Shown: positions 1-9,071, counted from the first letter of the stretch. The stretch is 64,000 nt of DNA from Natrialba magadii ATCC 43099 (GCF_000025625.1 NC_013922.1:1612001-1676000); one strand, 5' to 3'. Numbers and translations are program-made. The notes: generated from the letters alone by a model not told the origin.

Positions 1-29
1 GCGAAAACGGGTTCACCGCGGTCGGCAGT

Positions 30-224
30 TCAGTTACCCGTGACGAGGCTGCCGAGTGCGCCGAGGGTGAGGACGCCGAAGACGCCGAGTGAGAAGACGA
101 CGAGGAGTGTGCCGGCGATCATGAGCAGCGGGGCGGCACCTTCGCCGGTTGCGACGCCACTGAAGTATTCGTTCATCTCGATGAGGTTATCCACGATGGC
201 GTTCAGTACTGCGACGGTTTCCAT
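30..224 (-). CDS. Small hydrophobic membrane protein, function unknown
   Basis: A 64-residue protein. After an amphipathic start (METVAVLNAIVDNLIEMNEY) it has a hydrophobic run, beginning PLLMIAGTLLVVFSLGVFGV, long enough for one long or two short membrane passes. No catalytic motif is visible. It is monocistronic as far as the window shows, reading toward the left edge. The acidic-hydrophobic pattern and composition fit small haloarchaeal membrane proteins. I do not recognise a function; the call rests on coding bias and the membrane segment. Confidence 0.6.
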   Translation of the reverse strand: METVAVLNAIVDNLIEMNEYFSGVATGEGAAPLLMIAGTLLVVFSLGVFGVLTLGALGSLVTGN

Positions 225-460
225 GCGTGGGGCTTGTCACCGGTGGTACTTGGCCGTGCCGGTCGCGTGCGAGACAACAGGTGGTGTGACTCGTAGCAGT
301 CGCGATCGGAGTGGCGTATTTCGCGGCAGCGACGGCCGAGCTATAGTAACAACTGCAACTAGTTACACACTGATCGCCGAGCAGGCTGGCGATCAGGTGT
401 GCATTGACTTGCAGTGGCTACTATATTGGGTGAGGGGTGGTTGGAATGGGTAGTGTGGGA

Positions 461-500
461 CTGGGCGGGAATGGGCGGGAATGGGCGGGAGTGGGCTGGG
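461..500. repeat. Short 10-bp tandem repeat in a 368-base intergenic region
   Basis: Four near-identical 10-bp units (consensus atgggcggga) lie in the gap 225-592. That gap otherwise shows no convincing gene. A second feature of the gap is the interrupted dyad GTAAC...GTTAC near 348-366, possibly part of the promoter of the leftward membrane gene. Confidence 0.5.
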
Positions 501-592
501 TGCAGTGGTCGAGGGAGAACGAAGACGTATGGCATGCGCTGTGCGCTACGAATACCGCCGGGCCTAAGCCAGAGTCGCTCGTACGGACGAGC

Positions 593-949
593 GTGACTGA
601 CGACGCGACGCTATCTTCGTTTGGAACGGATGCTGACTCCGGGTCTGTGAGTGAGCGTGAGCGTGAGTGTGAGTCTGAGTCTGAGTCTGAGTCTGAGTCT
701 GCTCCCGAACTCGAACCCGAACCCGACTCCACATCCGCATCCACCGACGATTCCCAGGTAGAAACGGATACGGCAGAAGCGGACGCAGCGGACGCGGACC
801 CCCACGAACTCACCCCGTCGCTCGCCACCTACGCCGTCCAGCCCCCTGGGGCCGAACCCGCTCACACCTGTGAGCAGTGTGACACAGTGAGTCGCCGTCT
901 CTGGCGCGACGACGGGCGATTCGTCTGCCCCGAGTGCAAAGTCTGGTAG
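593..949 (+). CDS. Zinc-ribbon protein with acidic linker (DUF7573-like)
   Basis: The open frame extends upstream, but I choose the GTG at 593. From there the protein reads as a compact N-terminal segment (MTDDATLSSFGTDADSG), a repetitive Ser-Glu / Glu-Pro low-complexity linker (about residues 20-50, encoded by gagtct-type hexamers) and a C-terminal zinc ribbon with CEQC...CPEC cysteine pairs ending at residue 118. The upstream extension is Gly/Trp-rich and lies over tandem repeats, so it is unlikely to be translated. The layout resembles the haloarchaeal DUF7573 family from memory. The ribbon probably binds zinc, but no process can be assigned. Confidence 0.65.
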   Translation: MTDDATLSSFGTDADSGSVSERERECESESESESESAPELEPEPDSTSASTDDSQVETDTAEADAADADPHELTPSLATYAVQPPGAEPAHTCEQCDTVSRRLWRDDGRFVCPECKVW

Positions 950-1008
950 GCCGATAGAACGGTGATACCCGTCCGTTTTCGGACGAATCGGACACTAGCC
1001 CCCGAACA

Positions 1009-1015
1009 TTTATAT
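1009..1015 (+). promoter_or_regulatory. TATA box of the cold-shock gene
   Basis: TTTATAT lies 27-33 nt before the ATG at 1042, the spacing expected for a short-leader archaeal transcript. Confidence 0.6.
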
Positions 1016-1041
1016 CTTCGTCTCCGCTTTGTAAACCTGCA

Positions 1042-1236
1042 ATGGCGAAAGGTACGGTTGCATTCTTCAACGACACCGGCGGTTACGGATTCATCGAGAC
1101 TGAGGACGCGGACGAGGACGTGTTCTTCCACATGGAAGACGTTGGCGGACCTGACCTCGAAGAAGGCCAGGAACTCGAGTTCGACATCGAGCAGGCCGAC
1201 AAGGGGCCACGCGCGACGAACGTCGAGCGCCTCTAA
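1042..1236 (+). CDS. cspA: Cold-shock domain protein CspA family
   Basis: A 64-residue single OB-fold protein of the usual Csp length. Both nucleic-acid-binding motifs are visible: RNP1-like GGYGFIE (about residues 13-19) and RNP2-like DVFFHMED (about residues 27-34). The N-terminus (AKGTVAFFNDTGGYGFI) is that of haloarchaeal CspA proteins, which bind single-stranded RNA/DNA in the cytoplasm and act as RNA chaperones. It is monocistronic with its own TATA box. The very acidic C-terminal half is the halophilic adaptation. Family assignment is secure; the role in this organism is inferred. Confidence 0.95.
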   Translation: MAKGTVAFFNDTGGYGFIETEDADEDVFFHMEDVGGPDLEEGQELEFDIEQADKGPRATNVERL

Positions 1237-1426
1237 CTCGGCAATCCAGACAGTATCATTTTCTGAGTAACTCCGTCCTGAGCAGCGCTGCTGGTGTCGG
1301 CTGTACCCTACCAAACGACGCCAGCAGGCCAAGCATACTTTATCACAGCCGTTGTAGCATGTGATGAGAGGACATCACACGGAGAACGGACAGAACGGCC
1401 AACAGTCACCAGAATCGACACAAAAC

Positions 1427-1433
1427 ATATATT
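1427..1433 (+). promoter_or_regulatory. Candidate TATA box of the MoxR operon
   Basis: ATATATT in an otherwise GC-rich gap (1237-1522) is the only good TATA match. It lies about 90 nt before the MoxR ATG, implying a leader of about 60 nt. The gap contains no gene I can support. Confidence 0.35.
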
Positions 1434-1522
1434 CACGACCCGCGCAAGTCGGACAAACGAGATGAATCCGTTTTCCCCGCCCGCACGACGATTGCCTCGC
1501 CACCTCCACTCACCCTCGACCG

Positions 1523-2530
1523 ATGACTGACGCTGACCCACCGACCGACACGGTACTCGAGACGACGCCGATCGACGCCGACGAGCAGACTGAAGACGTA
1601 GAGCCCATAGCGCTCTCGCGCGTCGAGACGATCGCTGCTGAGATCGAGCAAAACGTCTCGCGCGTGATCGTCGGCCACGAATCCGTCATCGAACACGTCA
1701 TCACGGCGCTCCTCGGTCGCGGGCACGTGCTGCTCGACGACGTGCCCGGTGTCGGGAAAACGATGCTCGCGCGCTCGATCGCGACCTCGGTCGACTGTAC
1801 GTTTCGCCGGATCCAGTTTACACCCGACCTTCTCCCGACCGACGTGACCGGCGTGAACGTCTTCAACCAGCAAACCCGCGAGTTCGAGTTCCAGCCCGGC
1901 CCCATCTTCGGCAACATCGTCCTCGGCGATGAGATCAATCGTGCGCCGCCGAAGACGCAATCGGCGCTGCTCGAGGCGATGGAAGAGGGGCAGGTGACTG
2001 CCGATGGCGAGACGCGGTCGCTTCCCGCGCCGTTCACCGTCATCGCGACGCAGAACGCCATCGAACCGAACCGAACCTACGACCTGCCGTTCGCCGAACT
2101 CGATCGGTTCATGAAGAAACTCCACCTCGGCTACCCCGATCCCGAGGACGAAACTGAGCTGCTCGGTCGGACCGTTGGCACGCATCCGATCGAGGAACTC
2201 GAGTCCGTCACGGATCGCGAGACGCTGGTGCGCGCTCGGGAAACGGTCTCCCGCGTGGAGGTCGCAGAACCGGTCCGGGCGTACGTGACCCGGCTGGCGG
2301 GCTACACACGCGAGAACGCCCACATTGGTGCGAGTCCGCGCGGAACGATTGCACTCCTTCGGGCCGCCCAGGCTCGCGCGGTGATCAACGGCCGCGACTA
2401 CGTGACGCCGGACGACGTACAGGCGGAGGCCGCCGTCGTCCTGAGCCACCGCGTGAAGACGAACGACCGCACGCGCGACGGGAAGACGATCGTCGCGGAC
2501 GCACTCGAGCAGGTTCCGGTCGACGGATGA
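1523..2530 (+). CDS. moxR: MoxR-family AAA+ ATPase
   Basis: A 335-residue protein. It has a Walker A motif GVPGVGKT (about residues 74-81), the MoxR-type Walker B / DEINRAPP signature (about residues 136-143), a sensor segment IATQNAIE, and the C-terminal lid with SPRGTIALLRAAQARA. MoxR proteins are ATP-driven chaperones that mature or activate partner complexes. Their usual partner is the DUF58/VWA protein encoded next to them, as here. It starts a three-gene operon with the DUF58 protein and a membrane transglutaminase. The length and all motifs are intact, so it should be active. Confidence 0.95.
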   Translation: MTDADPPTDTVLETTPIDADEQTEDVEPIALSRVETIAAEIEQNVSRVIVGHESVIEHVITALLGRGHVLLDDVPGVGKTMLARSIATSVDCTFRRIQFTPDLLPTDVTGVNVFNQQTREFEFQPGPIFGNIVLGDEINRAPPKTQSALLEAMEEGQVTADGETRSLPAPFTVIATQNAIEPNRTYDLPFAELDRFMKKLHLGYPDPEDETELLGRTVGTHPIEELESVTDRETLVRARETVSRVEVAEPVRAYVTRLAGYTRENAHIGASPRGTIALLRAAQARAVINGRDYVTPDDVQAEAAVVLSHRVKTNDRTRDGKTIVADALEQVPVDG

Positions 2531-2574
2531 CGGTGACAGTGGCGGTAACGGTGACGGTGACGGTGACGGTAACG
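2528..2574. repeat. GTGACG/GTAACG hexamer tract between moxR and the DUF58 gene
   Basis: Overlapping the moxR stop codon is a run of gtgacg/gtaacg hexamers. A 38-codon Thr/Val frame could be read from the ATG at 2527 to 2643, but its composition (TVTVTVTV, TTTTT) reflects only the repeat. I treat it as a slippage-prone spacer, not a gene. Confidence 0.5.
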
Positions 2575-2633
2575 AGTGCACTGACGACTGCGGCGACGAG
2601 AACGACAATGACAACGACAACGACACCGAGCAC

Positions 2634-3842
2634 ATGTGGGTAACAGCCCGCGGGTGGATCGTCCTCGCTGTGATCGCCGGTTCGCTCGCGATGAGCTGGC
2701 AGTACGGGCCGCGCGCGCTGAACGCTATCGTCGCGCCGCTGGTGATCGTGCTGGCTGCCAGCTTCCTCATCACACTCCGCCGAGATCGACCGACCGTCAG
2801 GCGACATCCCGTCGACGACGGCTTCGTCGGGGAGACGCGCGAGATAGCGTTCGTCGTCGAAACGGAGGGCGACATCGCCGCGACGGTCCGCGACGAGGTC
2901 GGTTCGGGACTGAAGCCAGTCATTGACGACGACACGAAAGCCCTCTCGACGCACGCGATCCTCGACGGCGAGACACACGTTACGTACGAGGTAGAACTCA
3001 TCAACCGCGGTGAGCGTGCGGCCGGACCCGTTTCGATCACCGTCAGCGACATCTTCGGACTCTTCGTTCGGCGATACAGGTTCGACGAGCGAAGCGAACT
3101 CACGGTGTATCCGGAGATATACAGCCTCGACGGCGAACTGGGCCAGCGGCTCCAGAACATTGCGGACGCGACGGCCCGTCGAAGCCGCGAGGAGTTCGAC
3201 CACCTGCGGGAGTATCGTCGCGGCGATTCACTGCGTGACGTTCACTGGAAGGCCGCCGCCAAACAGCCCGAAGACGACCTCGTCGTCACGGAGTACGCCG
3301 CCGACGAAGGGCTCGGATCGGTTACCGTCGCCGCAGAGTGTCTCTCCGGCCGAGAGGATGACCTCGCAACCGCCGTGGCGAGCATCGTCACGGCACTGCA
3401 CGAGGCAAATATTCGGGTCGGACTCGTCGTCGACGGTACCGACATCCAGCCCGACACCGGAAGCGAACACTACTACGAACTACTCAGCGTCCTCGCCGCT
3501 CTCGAGCCACGTGCGGGCACGGCATCGCTCACGGACCGCGAACGTGCCGATTCAGAGGTCTGCGTGACAGCCGGCACGTCCGGAACAACCGTCTCCATCG
3601 GTGACCAAGACGCGCCCGCCCACGAGCGGGCACTCGAGTTCGAGTTCGAGTTCGAATTCGATCGAGTTCGAGAGGCGGGGGATGGGGGTCGGACGCGAGG
3701 AGAATGGCAAGGACGAGATCGAGAACGAGACCCTGGACAAGGCCGAAAGTCAGAAAGCGATCAGAGCGGAGAACGGACTCACCAGAGCACGGGCGTTGCA
3801 CGCGGTCACGAGGATGAGACTGGGACGGGGGTGACATCATGA
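2634..3842 (+). CDS. DUF58 domain protein, partner of MoxR
   Basis: 402 residues. Two N-terminal membrane segments (about residues 6-45) are followed by an immunoglobulin-like extracytoplasmic or cytosolic region and the diagnostic DUF58 core EEFDHLREYRRGDSLRDVHW (about residues 184-203). A VWA-like remainder follows. The C-terminus is low complexity, with a FEFEFEFEFD run (about residues 333-342) and a charged tail of roughly 60 residues, longer than usual and probably disordered. The stop overlaps the next start (ATGA), indicating translational coupling to the transglutaminase. DUF58 proteins work with MoxR ATPases in envelope-related maturation; the substrate is unknown. Confidence 0.9.
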   Translation: MWVTARGWIVLAVIAGSLAMSWQYGPRALNAIVAPLVIVLAASFLITLRRDRPTVRRHPVDDGFVGETREIAFVVETEGDIAATVRDEVGSGLKPVIDDDTKALSTHAILDGETHVTYEVELINRGERAAGPVSITVSDIFGLFVRRYRFDERSELTVYPEIYSLDGELGQRLQNIADATARRSREEFDHLREYRRGDSLRDVHWKAAAKQPEDDLVVTEYAADEGLGSVTVAAECLSGREDDLATAVASIVTALHEANIRVGLVVDGTDIQPDTGSEHYYELLSVLAALEPRAGTASLTDRERADSEVCVTAGTSGTTVSIGDQDAPAHERALEFEFEFEFDRVREAGDGGRTRGEWQGRDRERDPGQGRKSESDQSGERTHQSTGVARGHEDETGTGVTS

Positions 3843-6361
3843 GCACCGATACCGGTGCCGGAACCAGTAGCAGTACCAGTACCAGTACGACAACCAGTAG
3901 CGACCACCGAAACGCACGGACGATCTCACTCGGCGTCGACGAGACGTCTCGGTCGATCGGGCCCGACGTGTTTCGGATCCTCGCACTCGGCTGCGTGCTG
4001 TTGCTGATCGCGTCGTTCGTCCGTATCCTCCACGAGGTGACCCAGGCCGTCGGCGGGACACCGTCGCTGTTTGCACTCGTCGGTGGCATGCTCCTCGCCG
4101 CGACGCTACTGGCGCGACTGATCCGACCACGAACCGCACTCATCGCGGCGCTCACAGTGGCTGGACTCGGGTTTGCCTACTACCTCGAGAGCAGCGGCGT
4201 TGGTGTCGGTATCGTTCTCTCTCAGACCGGCGCACTGGCTGACGATATCGCCACGCTCGCGACCGGCCTCCCGCTCATCCGCACCGTCGAAGCCGGCGTC
4301 TGGACACTTGGCTTCGCCCCCGCACCGGTCTTTCTCTCGTGGTATCTCGCTCTCCGCGGACGGTATGCACTGAGCGTCCTCCCCGGCGGCTTCGCGCTCG
4401 GATTTCTCGTCCTGACCGGGGACGCCGACCTCACGGTTACACTGCTTGGAACACTCGCCGGGCTGGGTGCCGTCGGGTTCGGTGAACTCGAACGCCGAGG
4501 CGGCTCGATCAGCCAGGCCGACCTGCTTGCGGCTCTCTTCGCGCTCATTATCGTCCTCTCGCTGTCCGTCTCGTTCGTCCCCGGCAGTTCCGAGGGGCCG
4601 TCGAGCATTGGTGCTACGGACGCAGGCACACTCGAGGGCACCATCGATTCGGCCGGTGATCGCTCGGGATTCACCGGGCAGGTCGACCTCTCGCCGGAGG
4701 TCCGCTTCACCGTCGAATCGGAACAACCCTCCTACTGGCGGACGGGCGTCTATGACCGCTTCACCGGCGACGAATGGGTCCGTACCGGGCAAGAACAGCC
4801 ACTCGATGGACCGATCACCGAGCAGTCGGGCAATTACGAGACGGTACAGCAGATCGTGACTGCCGAAACCGAACTCGGCGTCATGCCGGTCGCACCACAG
4901 CCGCTGTCGGTCGCCGACGGCGCAGCGCAGTACGCGGAGGTCTCGTCGCACGGACAGGTCCATCCCTCGACCACGTTGATCGAGGGAGACAGCTACGCTG
5001 TCGAGAGCGCCATCGTCGACCCCGGAGCGGACGAACTCCGACAGGCAGGGACCGACTATCCCGACCAGGTCGAAGAACGATATCTGCAACAGCCAGAGGG
5101 GACCTCCGAGGCGTTTGACGAGTACACCGCGGATGTGACGGCTGATGCAGAGACGCCGTACGAGAAGGCTGCGGCGATCGAAAGCCATCTCCGATCCTCG
5201 AAGTCGTACTCGCTCGACGTCTCCCAGCCGGGCGGCAACGTCGCCGAGGAGTTCCTCTTCGAGATGGACGAGGGCTACTGCATCTACTTCGCGACGACGA
5301 TGACGCAGATGCTGCGCGCCGAGGAGGTACCCGCTCGGTACGTCACCGGCTACACCAGTGGGCAGCAGGTCGACGACGACACCCACGTCGTCCGCGGACT
5401 CGACGCCCACGCCTGGGTCGAGGTCTACTTCCCCGACCACGGCTGGGTCGCCTTCGAACCGACGCCGAGCGGCGAGCGCGACGACGTCCACGACGACCAA
5501 CTCGAGGAGGCCCGCGAAACCGGTGCCGAGAACGTCGACATCGAGGAGAGCGAAGACGTGCCGGTCCGTGAGGACGAAGACGACGATGAGCTGGCCGAGC
5601 GTGACCCGGCCGGTCCTGACGAGGACGCGGACAACGAAACGAACGAAACGGATCCGGATTCAGGTTCGGACCACGACCCAGAGCCAGAGCCGGAACCGGA
5701 ACCGGAACCGGAACCGGACAACGAGAGCAACGACACGACTGACGGCACCGACCCCGGACCTGACGACGGCGGAGACGCGGATGCCAGCGACGATGGGTTC
5801 TCGATCCCCGTACCGATCACGCGCGAGTTGCTCGCGCTCACGACCGTCGTCCTCGTCGGACTGGCGGCCGGTATCCATCGGACAGACGGCCGCGAGCGTC
5901 TCCAGCGCTTACTTGGGCTCTACTGGCAGCGTCCGAGCGACGACCCGGACGCCGACGCGGCCCGCGCCTACCGTCGCCTCGAACGGCATCTGGGACGAGC
6001 ATACCGACCCCGAAAGCCGGGTGAGTCGGCTCGCTCGTACGTCACGGCGCTTCAAGAACAGGCGACTACGAACGGCGAGCTCGATCCCGAAGACACGCGA
6101 ATCGAAACGGTACTCGAGTCCTACGAGCGAGCGACCTACGGCGGTGGCGTGAGCCGGCGAGAGGCAACAGCCTCGATCCAGGCGGTCGACGAACTCGCGC
6201 GCGAGCGGGTGCCGCTAATTGGTGGAGACAAGAGCGAGAGAGTGGGCGAAAACGCGAGCAGCGACGGCAGCGGGGACGAGAGCGATGACGGCGATAGCGG
6301 GGATACCGGTTCCGAGGGTGAGTCAGGAACTGGCACAGAGGACGACAACCGTCGATCGTGA
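3839..6361 (+). CDS. Membrane transglutaminase-like protein (TgpA/DUF3488-DUF4129 type)
   Basis: 840 residues. A Ser/Thr-rich start (about residues 3-22) is followed by some six membrane helices (about residues 40-250). Next is an extracytoplasmic domain with a transglutaminase-like catalytic core: Cys in EGYCIYFATT (about residue 480), His in DAHAWVEVYF (about residue 523), and the acidic position in FEPTPSG. An acidic linker with EPEPEP repeats (about 555-655) comes next. The protein ends with another membrane helix (about 665-685) and a C-terminal DUF4129 domain (ARAYRRLERHLG). It is the third gene of the MoxR operon. Members of this family act in the envelope as proteases or cross-linkers; the substrate is not deducible. 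Confidence 0.9.
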   Translation: MSTDTGAGTSSSTSTSTTTSSDHRNARTISLGVDETSRSIGPDVFRILALGCVLLLIASFVRILHEVTQAVGGTPSLFALVGGMLLAATLLARLIRPRTALIAALTVAGLGFAYYLESSGVGVGIVLSQTGALADDIATLATGLPLIRTVEAGVWTLGFAPAPVFLSWYLALRGRYALSVLPGGFALGFLVLTGDADLTVTLLGTLAGLGAVGFGELERRGGSISQADLLAALFALIIVLSLSVSFVPGSSEGPSSIGATDAGTLEGTIDSAGDRSGFTGQVDLSPEVRFTVESEQPSYWRTGVYDRFTGDEWVRTGQEQPLDGPITEQSGNYETVQQIVTAETELGVMPVAPQPLSVADGAAQYAEVSSHGQVHPSTTLIEGDSYAVESAIVDPGADELRQAGTDYPDQVEERYLQQPEGTSEAFDEYTADVTADAETPYEKAAAIESHLRSSKSYSLDVSQPGGNVAEEFLFEMDEGYCIYFATTMTQMLRAEEVPARYVTGYTSGQQVDDDTHVVRGLDAHAWVEVYFPDHGWVAFEPTPSGERDDVHDDQLEEARETGAENVDIEESEDVPVREDEDDDELAERDPAGPDEDADNETNETDPDSGSDHDPEPEPEPEPEPEPDNESNDTTDGTDPGPDDGGDADASDDGFSIPVPITRELLALTTVVLVGLAAGIHRTDGRERLQRLLGLYWQRPSDDPDADAARAYRRLERHLGRAYRPRKPGESARSYVTALQEQATTNGELDPEDTRIETVLESYERATYGGGVSRREATASIQAVDELARERVPLIGGDKSERVGENASSDGSGDESDDGDSGDTGSEGESGTGTEDDNRRS

Positions 6362-6420
6362 TGACAGATTTGGGTGGGTCACTGAAAAAGAACCACACGA
6401 CAGCATGTAGGTCCCGATAG

Positions 6421-6429
6421 TGTTTAATA
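6421..6429 (+). promoter_or_regulatory. TATA box of the aIF1 gene
   Basis: GTTTAATAT lies 26-34 nt upstream of the ATG at 6455, predicting an essentially leaderless transcript. Confidence 0.55.
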
Positions 6430-6454
6430 TGGCCATTTCGTAGCAAGGAACGTA

Positions 6455-6748
6455 ATGTCGGAAGTCTGCTCGACGTGCGGGCTGCCTGAGGAACTCTGCG
6501 TCTGTGAAGACGTGGCCAAGGGACAACAGCAACTCAATATCCGCATTGACGAGCGCAGATACGGTAAAGAGGTAACGATCGTCGAAGGATTCGATCCGAA
6601 GGACGTCGACCTAGATAGTCTCTCGTCGGATCTCAAGTCCAAGTTTGCCTGCGGTGGGACCGTCGAAGACGGTCAGATCGAACTGCAGGGCAATCACACT
6701 GGGCGTATCGAAGAGTTCCTTCGGGATCGGGGTTTCAACGTCGCCTAA
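6455..6748 (+). CDS. sui1: Translation initiation factor aIF1 (SUI1 family)
   Basis: 97 residues, the standard length. An N-terminal Cys pair pattern ([13 protein letters not shown]) is followed by the SUI1 fold, with [34 protein letters not shown] and the C-terminal [10 protein letters not shown]. The protein binds the small ribosomal subunit and monitors start-codon selection in the initiation complex. It is a single-gene unit with its own TATA box, followed by a 189-bp gap. Confidence 0.95.
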   Translation: MSEVCSTCGLPEELCVCEDVAKGQQQLNIRIDERRYGKEVTIVEGFDPKDVDLDSLSSDLKSKFACGGTVEDGQIELQGNHTGRIEEFLRDRGFNVA

Positions 6749-6878
6749 CGCCCGCGATGATCTGAGACGACTTCCGAACCCACGACGCAAAGTCGACTGG
6801 CCTCGCGCCGGTCTCTGAATCGGGCGGTGAGTGACAGCGGTCCGGTCTTTTTACGCTGGTAAGTGATAGCGAGCGCTG

Positions 6879-6922
6879 GTGAGTTACTGTGAGTTACTGT
6901 GAGTTACTGTGAGCTATTGTGA
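6879..6922. repeat. 10-bp tandem repeat downstream of aIF1
   Basis: Four copies of a 10-bp unit (gtgagttact, the last copy gtgagctatt) lie in the gap between the convergent aIF1 and rhodanese genes. It is a simple slippage repeat with no evident function. Confidence 0.6.
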
Positions 6923-6937
6923 ACGTCGCGACGGCAA

Positions 6938-7336
6938 CTAGAACGGCGACTCAGACCCAGCACCAGCATCAGCGCTGTGCTCACCGTCGGCAGCACCAGA
7001 CTCCGCCTCCCTGTCGCCGGCCACGAGTCCGAACTTCAACCCGTACTTCTCGAGACCGCCCTCCATACTCTCGATCCGTGCATCTGCGGTCCCCTCGTAC
7101 GAGCCGAGTAGCTGGGCCGCCTGGATGCTCGCCTTCCCGTGCGGACAGACGGTGACGATACGCGAGGCGTCCTCGAATTCCTCGACACGACTCGTGAGTT
7201 TCTGGAAGGGGACGTTCTCGCTACCGGGAATCCGGCTGTGGTTGAAGCTATGTTGATCACGGATGTCGACGATGCGAACGTCAGCGTCGGACTCGAGTAG
7301 CTCCTTGACCTCGTCGGGAGAGATTTCGCCGTCCAT
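6938..7336 (-). CDS. Rhodanese-like domain protein
   Basis: 132 residues from the ATG at 7336 (MDGEISPDEVKELLE), the start matching the rhodanese domain boundary; the longer upstream frame is non-conserved in appearance. Typical elements are RIVDIRD, FNHSRIPGSENVP, and the active-site loop VCPHGKAS with the catalytic Cys (about residue 72). The C-terminal 25 residues are Ala/Gly/Glu-rich and probably disordered. Rhodaneses carry a persulfide on the loop Cys and move sulfane sulfur in the cytoplasm. The donor/acceptor here is unknown. The family call is secure. Confidence 0.9.
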   Translation of the reverse strand: MDGEISPDEVKELLESDADVRIVDIRDQHSFNHSRIPGSENVPFQKLTSRVEEFEDASRIVTVCPHGKASIQAAQLLGSYEGTADARIESMEGGLEKYGLKFGLVAGDREAESGAADGEHSADAGAGSESPF

Positions 7337-7502
7337 CACGCTCGCGTTGGGCTGCCGGAAGAATAAGCACATGGGTCGGAGTCGCAACCAGCGGTGTGAC
7401 GTACGGGGGGTTAGCAGCCACTCGCTCACAAATAGCCAGCGCGAGTGACAGACAAATCGGCCGTAACAAGGCGTTATCGTCCTCGATTTCGTAGGGACGA
7501 CT

Positions 7503-7757
7503 ATGGTACGACAAGTGGTAACATATGAAGCACTGTTCGGCATCCAGCTTGTTGGCACGATCGTCCTCGTCGTCGGGCTATTTCTGGGCGGGCTGACAAT
7601 GACGACGATTGCAGGCGGAGTCATCATCATGGCCGCAATCGTCGGGCACGTCTTCGCCGCAGTCCAGTTCGAGCCCGAAGAACTTGCCGACGAGCCTGAC
7701 CGAGAGCGAGATCCAGACCCCGACTCCGAACCGGCGGGCCACGGTGCGAGCCGCTAA
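7503..7757 (+). CDS. Small two-helix membrane protein with acidic tail
   Basis: 84 residues. There are two hydrophobic helices (about residues 12-32 and 35-53, e.g. LVGTIVLVVGLFLGGL) and an acidic cytosolic tail (EPEELADEPDRERDPDPD). It stands alone between a rhodanese gene and a Nudix gene that both read leftward. No enzymatic motif is present and the function is unknown. Confidence 0.6.
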   Translation: MVRQVVTYEALFGIQLVGTIVLVVGLFLGGLTMTTIAGGVIIMAAIVGHVFAAVQFEPEELADEPDRERDPDPDSEPAGHGASR

Positions 7758-7879
7758 CACGTTTGGTCTCGGACGGGAAGTACAGCGAGGACGGCGAACA
7801 CGGCAGAGACGATGCAGACGAAAGTACGGTGGGTACGCCACAGACGGCAACCATCGCTATACCCACACTCACGGGCGAC

Positions 7880-8485
7880 TTACTCGGCGTTGTTCCCAGA
7901 CAGCACACCGTCCTCCCGAGCCAACAAGAGCGCCGACAGCGTCGAGTCGTTCACTGGCTGCTCGCGCGCCCGCTCGAGTGCCCGGTCGACCGGCACCGTC
8001 GTTACCTCGAGGAACTCGTTCGAATCCAACTCGCGCTCCCCGGGCACCAGCCCGTCCGCGTAGACGACTCCCCGGTCGTGGCGAAGCACACCGGTTGCAA
8101 CCGCGTACTCCTGCAAGAGCACCGTACTCGTCGGTCGGAAACCAGTCTCTTCCTCGAGTTCTCGAGTCGCGGCTTCGGTGTAGGACTCCCCCTCCTCGAC
8201 GATTCCAGCCGGGAGTTCGAGGTGTGTCTCACGGATTGCCGGCCGGTACTGTTCGACGAACAGGAGTTGATCTCCGCTCTGCTCTGCCTCAGGTGACTGC
8301 GAGTCGGACTCGAGTACCTGCCCATCGACGCGCGCGACGACGACGACCGCTGGCGGCAACTCGGCCCAGTAGTACCGCTGCTCGCTTCCGTCCGGTTGTT
8401 CGAGCAGGTCGTAGCCGCCGTCGTACCAGGGTGTTTCGTACTCGGTGACCTCCTCCAGAATACGCCACTCGTCGGGTGTCGTCAT
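7880..8485 (-). CDS. Nudix hydrolase, ADP-ribose pyrophosphatase-like
   Basis: 201 residues from the ATG at 8485; the next upstream ATG lies only 57 nt away and adds a poorly conserved-looking peptide. The Nudix box is complete: G-(IVEEG)-E-(SYTEAAT)-RELEEETGF, with all metal-binding glutamates. A downstream YAVATGVLRHDRGVVYA segment and the FVEQYRPA substrate-binding strand are those of ADP-sugar diphosphatases. Such enzymes hydrolyse ADP-ribose-type metabolites in the cytoplasm. It is divergent from a second Nudix gene 80 bp away. Confidence 0.85.
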   Translation of the reverse strand: MTTPDEWRILEEVTEYETPWYDGGYDLLEQPDGSEQRYYWAELPPAVVVVARVDGQVLESDSQSPEAEQSGDQLLFVEQYRPAIRETHLELPAGIVEEGESYTEAATRELEEETGFRPTSTVLLQEYAVATGVLRHDRGVVYADGLVPGERELDSNEFLEVTTVPVDRALERAREQPVNDSTLSALLLAREDGVLSGNNAE

Positions 8486-8564
8486 TGGTGGCGTATACCG
8501 GGCCGGAGCCGTAATAGGTGCGGGTTGCGTGCCGGAACGCATTTTCCCAGGCCGGACGTGACAG

Positions 8565-9071
8565 GTGGTAGTGAAGCGTGGCGTGTCCGACGACGAGTTC
8601 GATGCTGTCCCGCGCGAACAACAGACTATTCGCCTCTCAGCGGATCGCTTCGATTCGTTTCGCGACTGGGCAGTGAACGGAACGGCCTATACGGCGGCTG
8701 CTCGGGTGTACGACGAGGACGGTCGGATCGCACTCGTTTCGAATCGCTGGTCCGACGGGTGGGCGTTACCCGGCGGTGCCGTCGAATCCGGGGAGACGGT
8801 ACGCGAGGCCACGCACCGCGAAATCCGTAAGGAAACCGGACTGGACGCGACGATCCACGAGCCGCTGGTTGTGGTCGAACAGACGTACCGCTCGGCGGCG
8901 ACTGATGAGACGTACACCGGAACGTACGTCGTCTTTGCAGCCAGTGCTGACGGGCCGCTCGCCAATGTCGAGGAACTGGGTGTGAACCCGGACAAGATTA
9001 TGGCCGCGTCCTGGTTCGAAACACTTCCGGAACACCTTCACGATGGGGCGCTACTCCGTCCGTATCTGTAG
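8565..9071 (+). CDS. Nudix hydrolase with altered catalytic box
   Basis: 168 residues. The N-terminal half (VPREQQTIRLSADRFDSFRD) leads into a Nudix fold with YTAAARVYDEDGRIALVSNR. The box reads GAVESGETVREATHREIRKETGL. Compared with GX5EX7REUXEEXGU, the first Glu of the EE pair is replaced by Lys, so one metal ligand is lost. The rest of the box and the fold are intact. The substrate is unknown; it could have reduced or altered activity. It is divergent from the complete Nudix gene at 7880-8485. Confidence 0.8.
   Translation: MVVKRGVSDDEFDAVPREQQTIRLSADRFDSFRDWAVNGTAYTAAARVYDEDGRIALVSNRWSDGWALPGGAVESGETVREATHREIRKETGLDATIHEPLVVVEQTYRSAATDETYTGTYVVFAASADGPLANVEELGVNPDKIMAASWFETLPEHLHDGALLRPYL

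Noticed and set aside
2527-2643. 38-codon Thr/Val ORF between moxR and DUF58
   Set aside because: Low-complexity translation of a gtgacg hexamer repeat, overlapping the real DUF58 start.
1433-3160. 575-residue minus-strand frame over moxR and the DUF58 gene
   Set aside because: Antisense shadow of moxR and DUF58; Arg/Ser-rich composition unlike haloarchaeal proteins.
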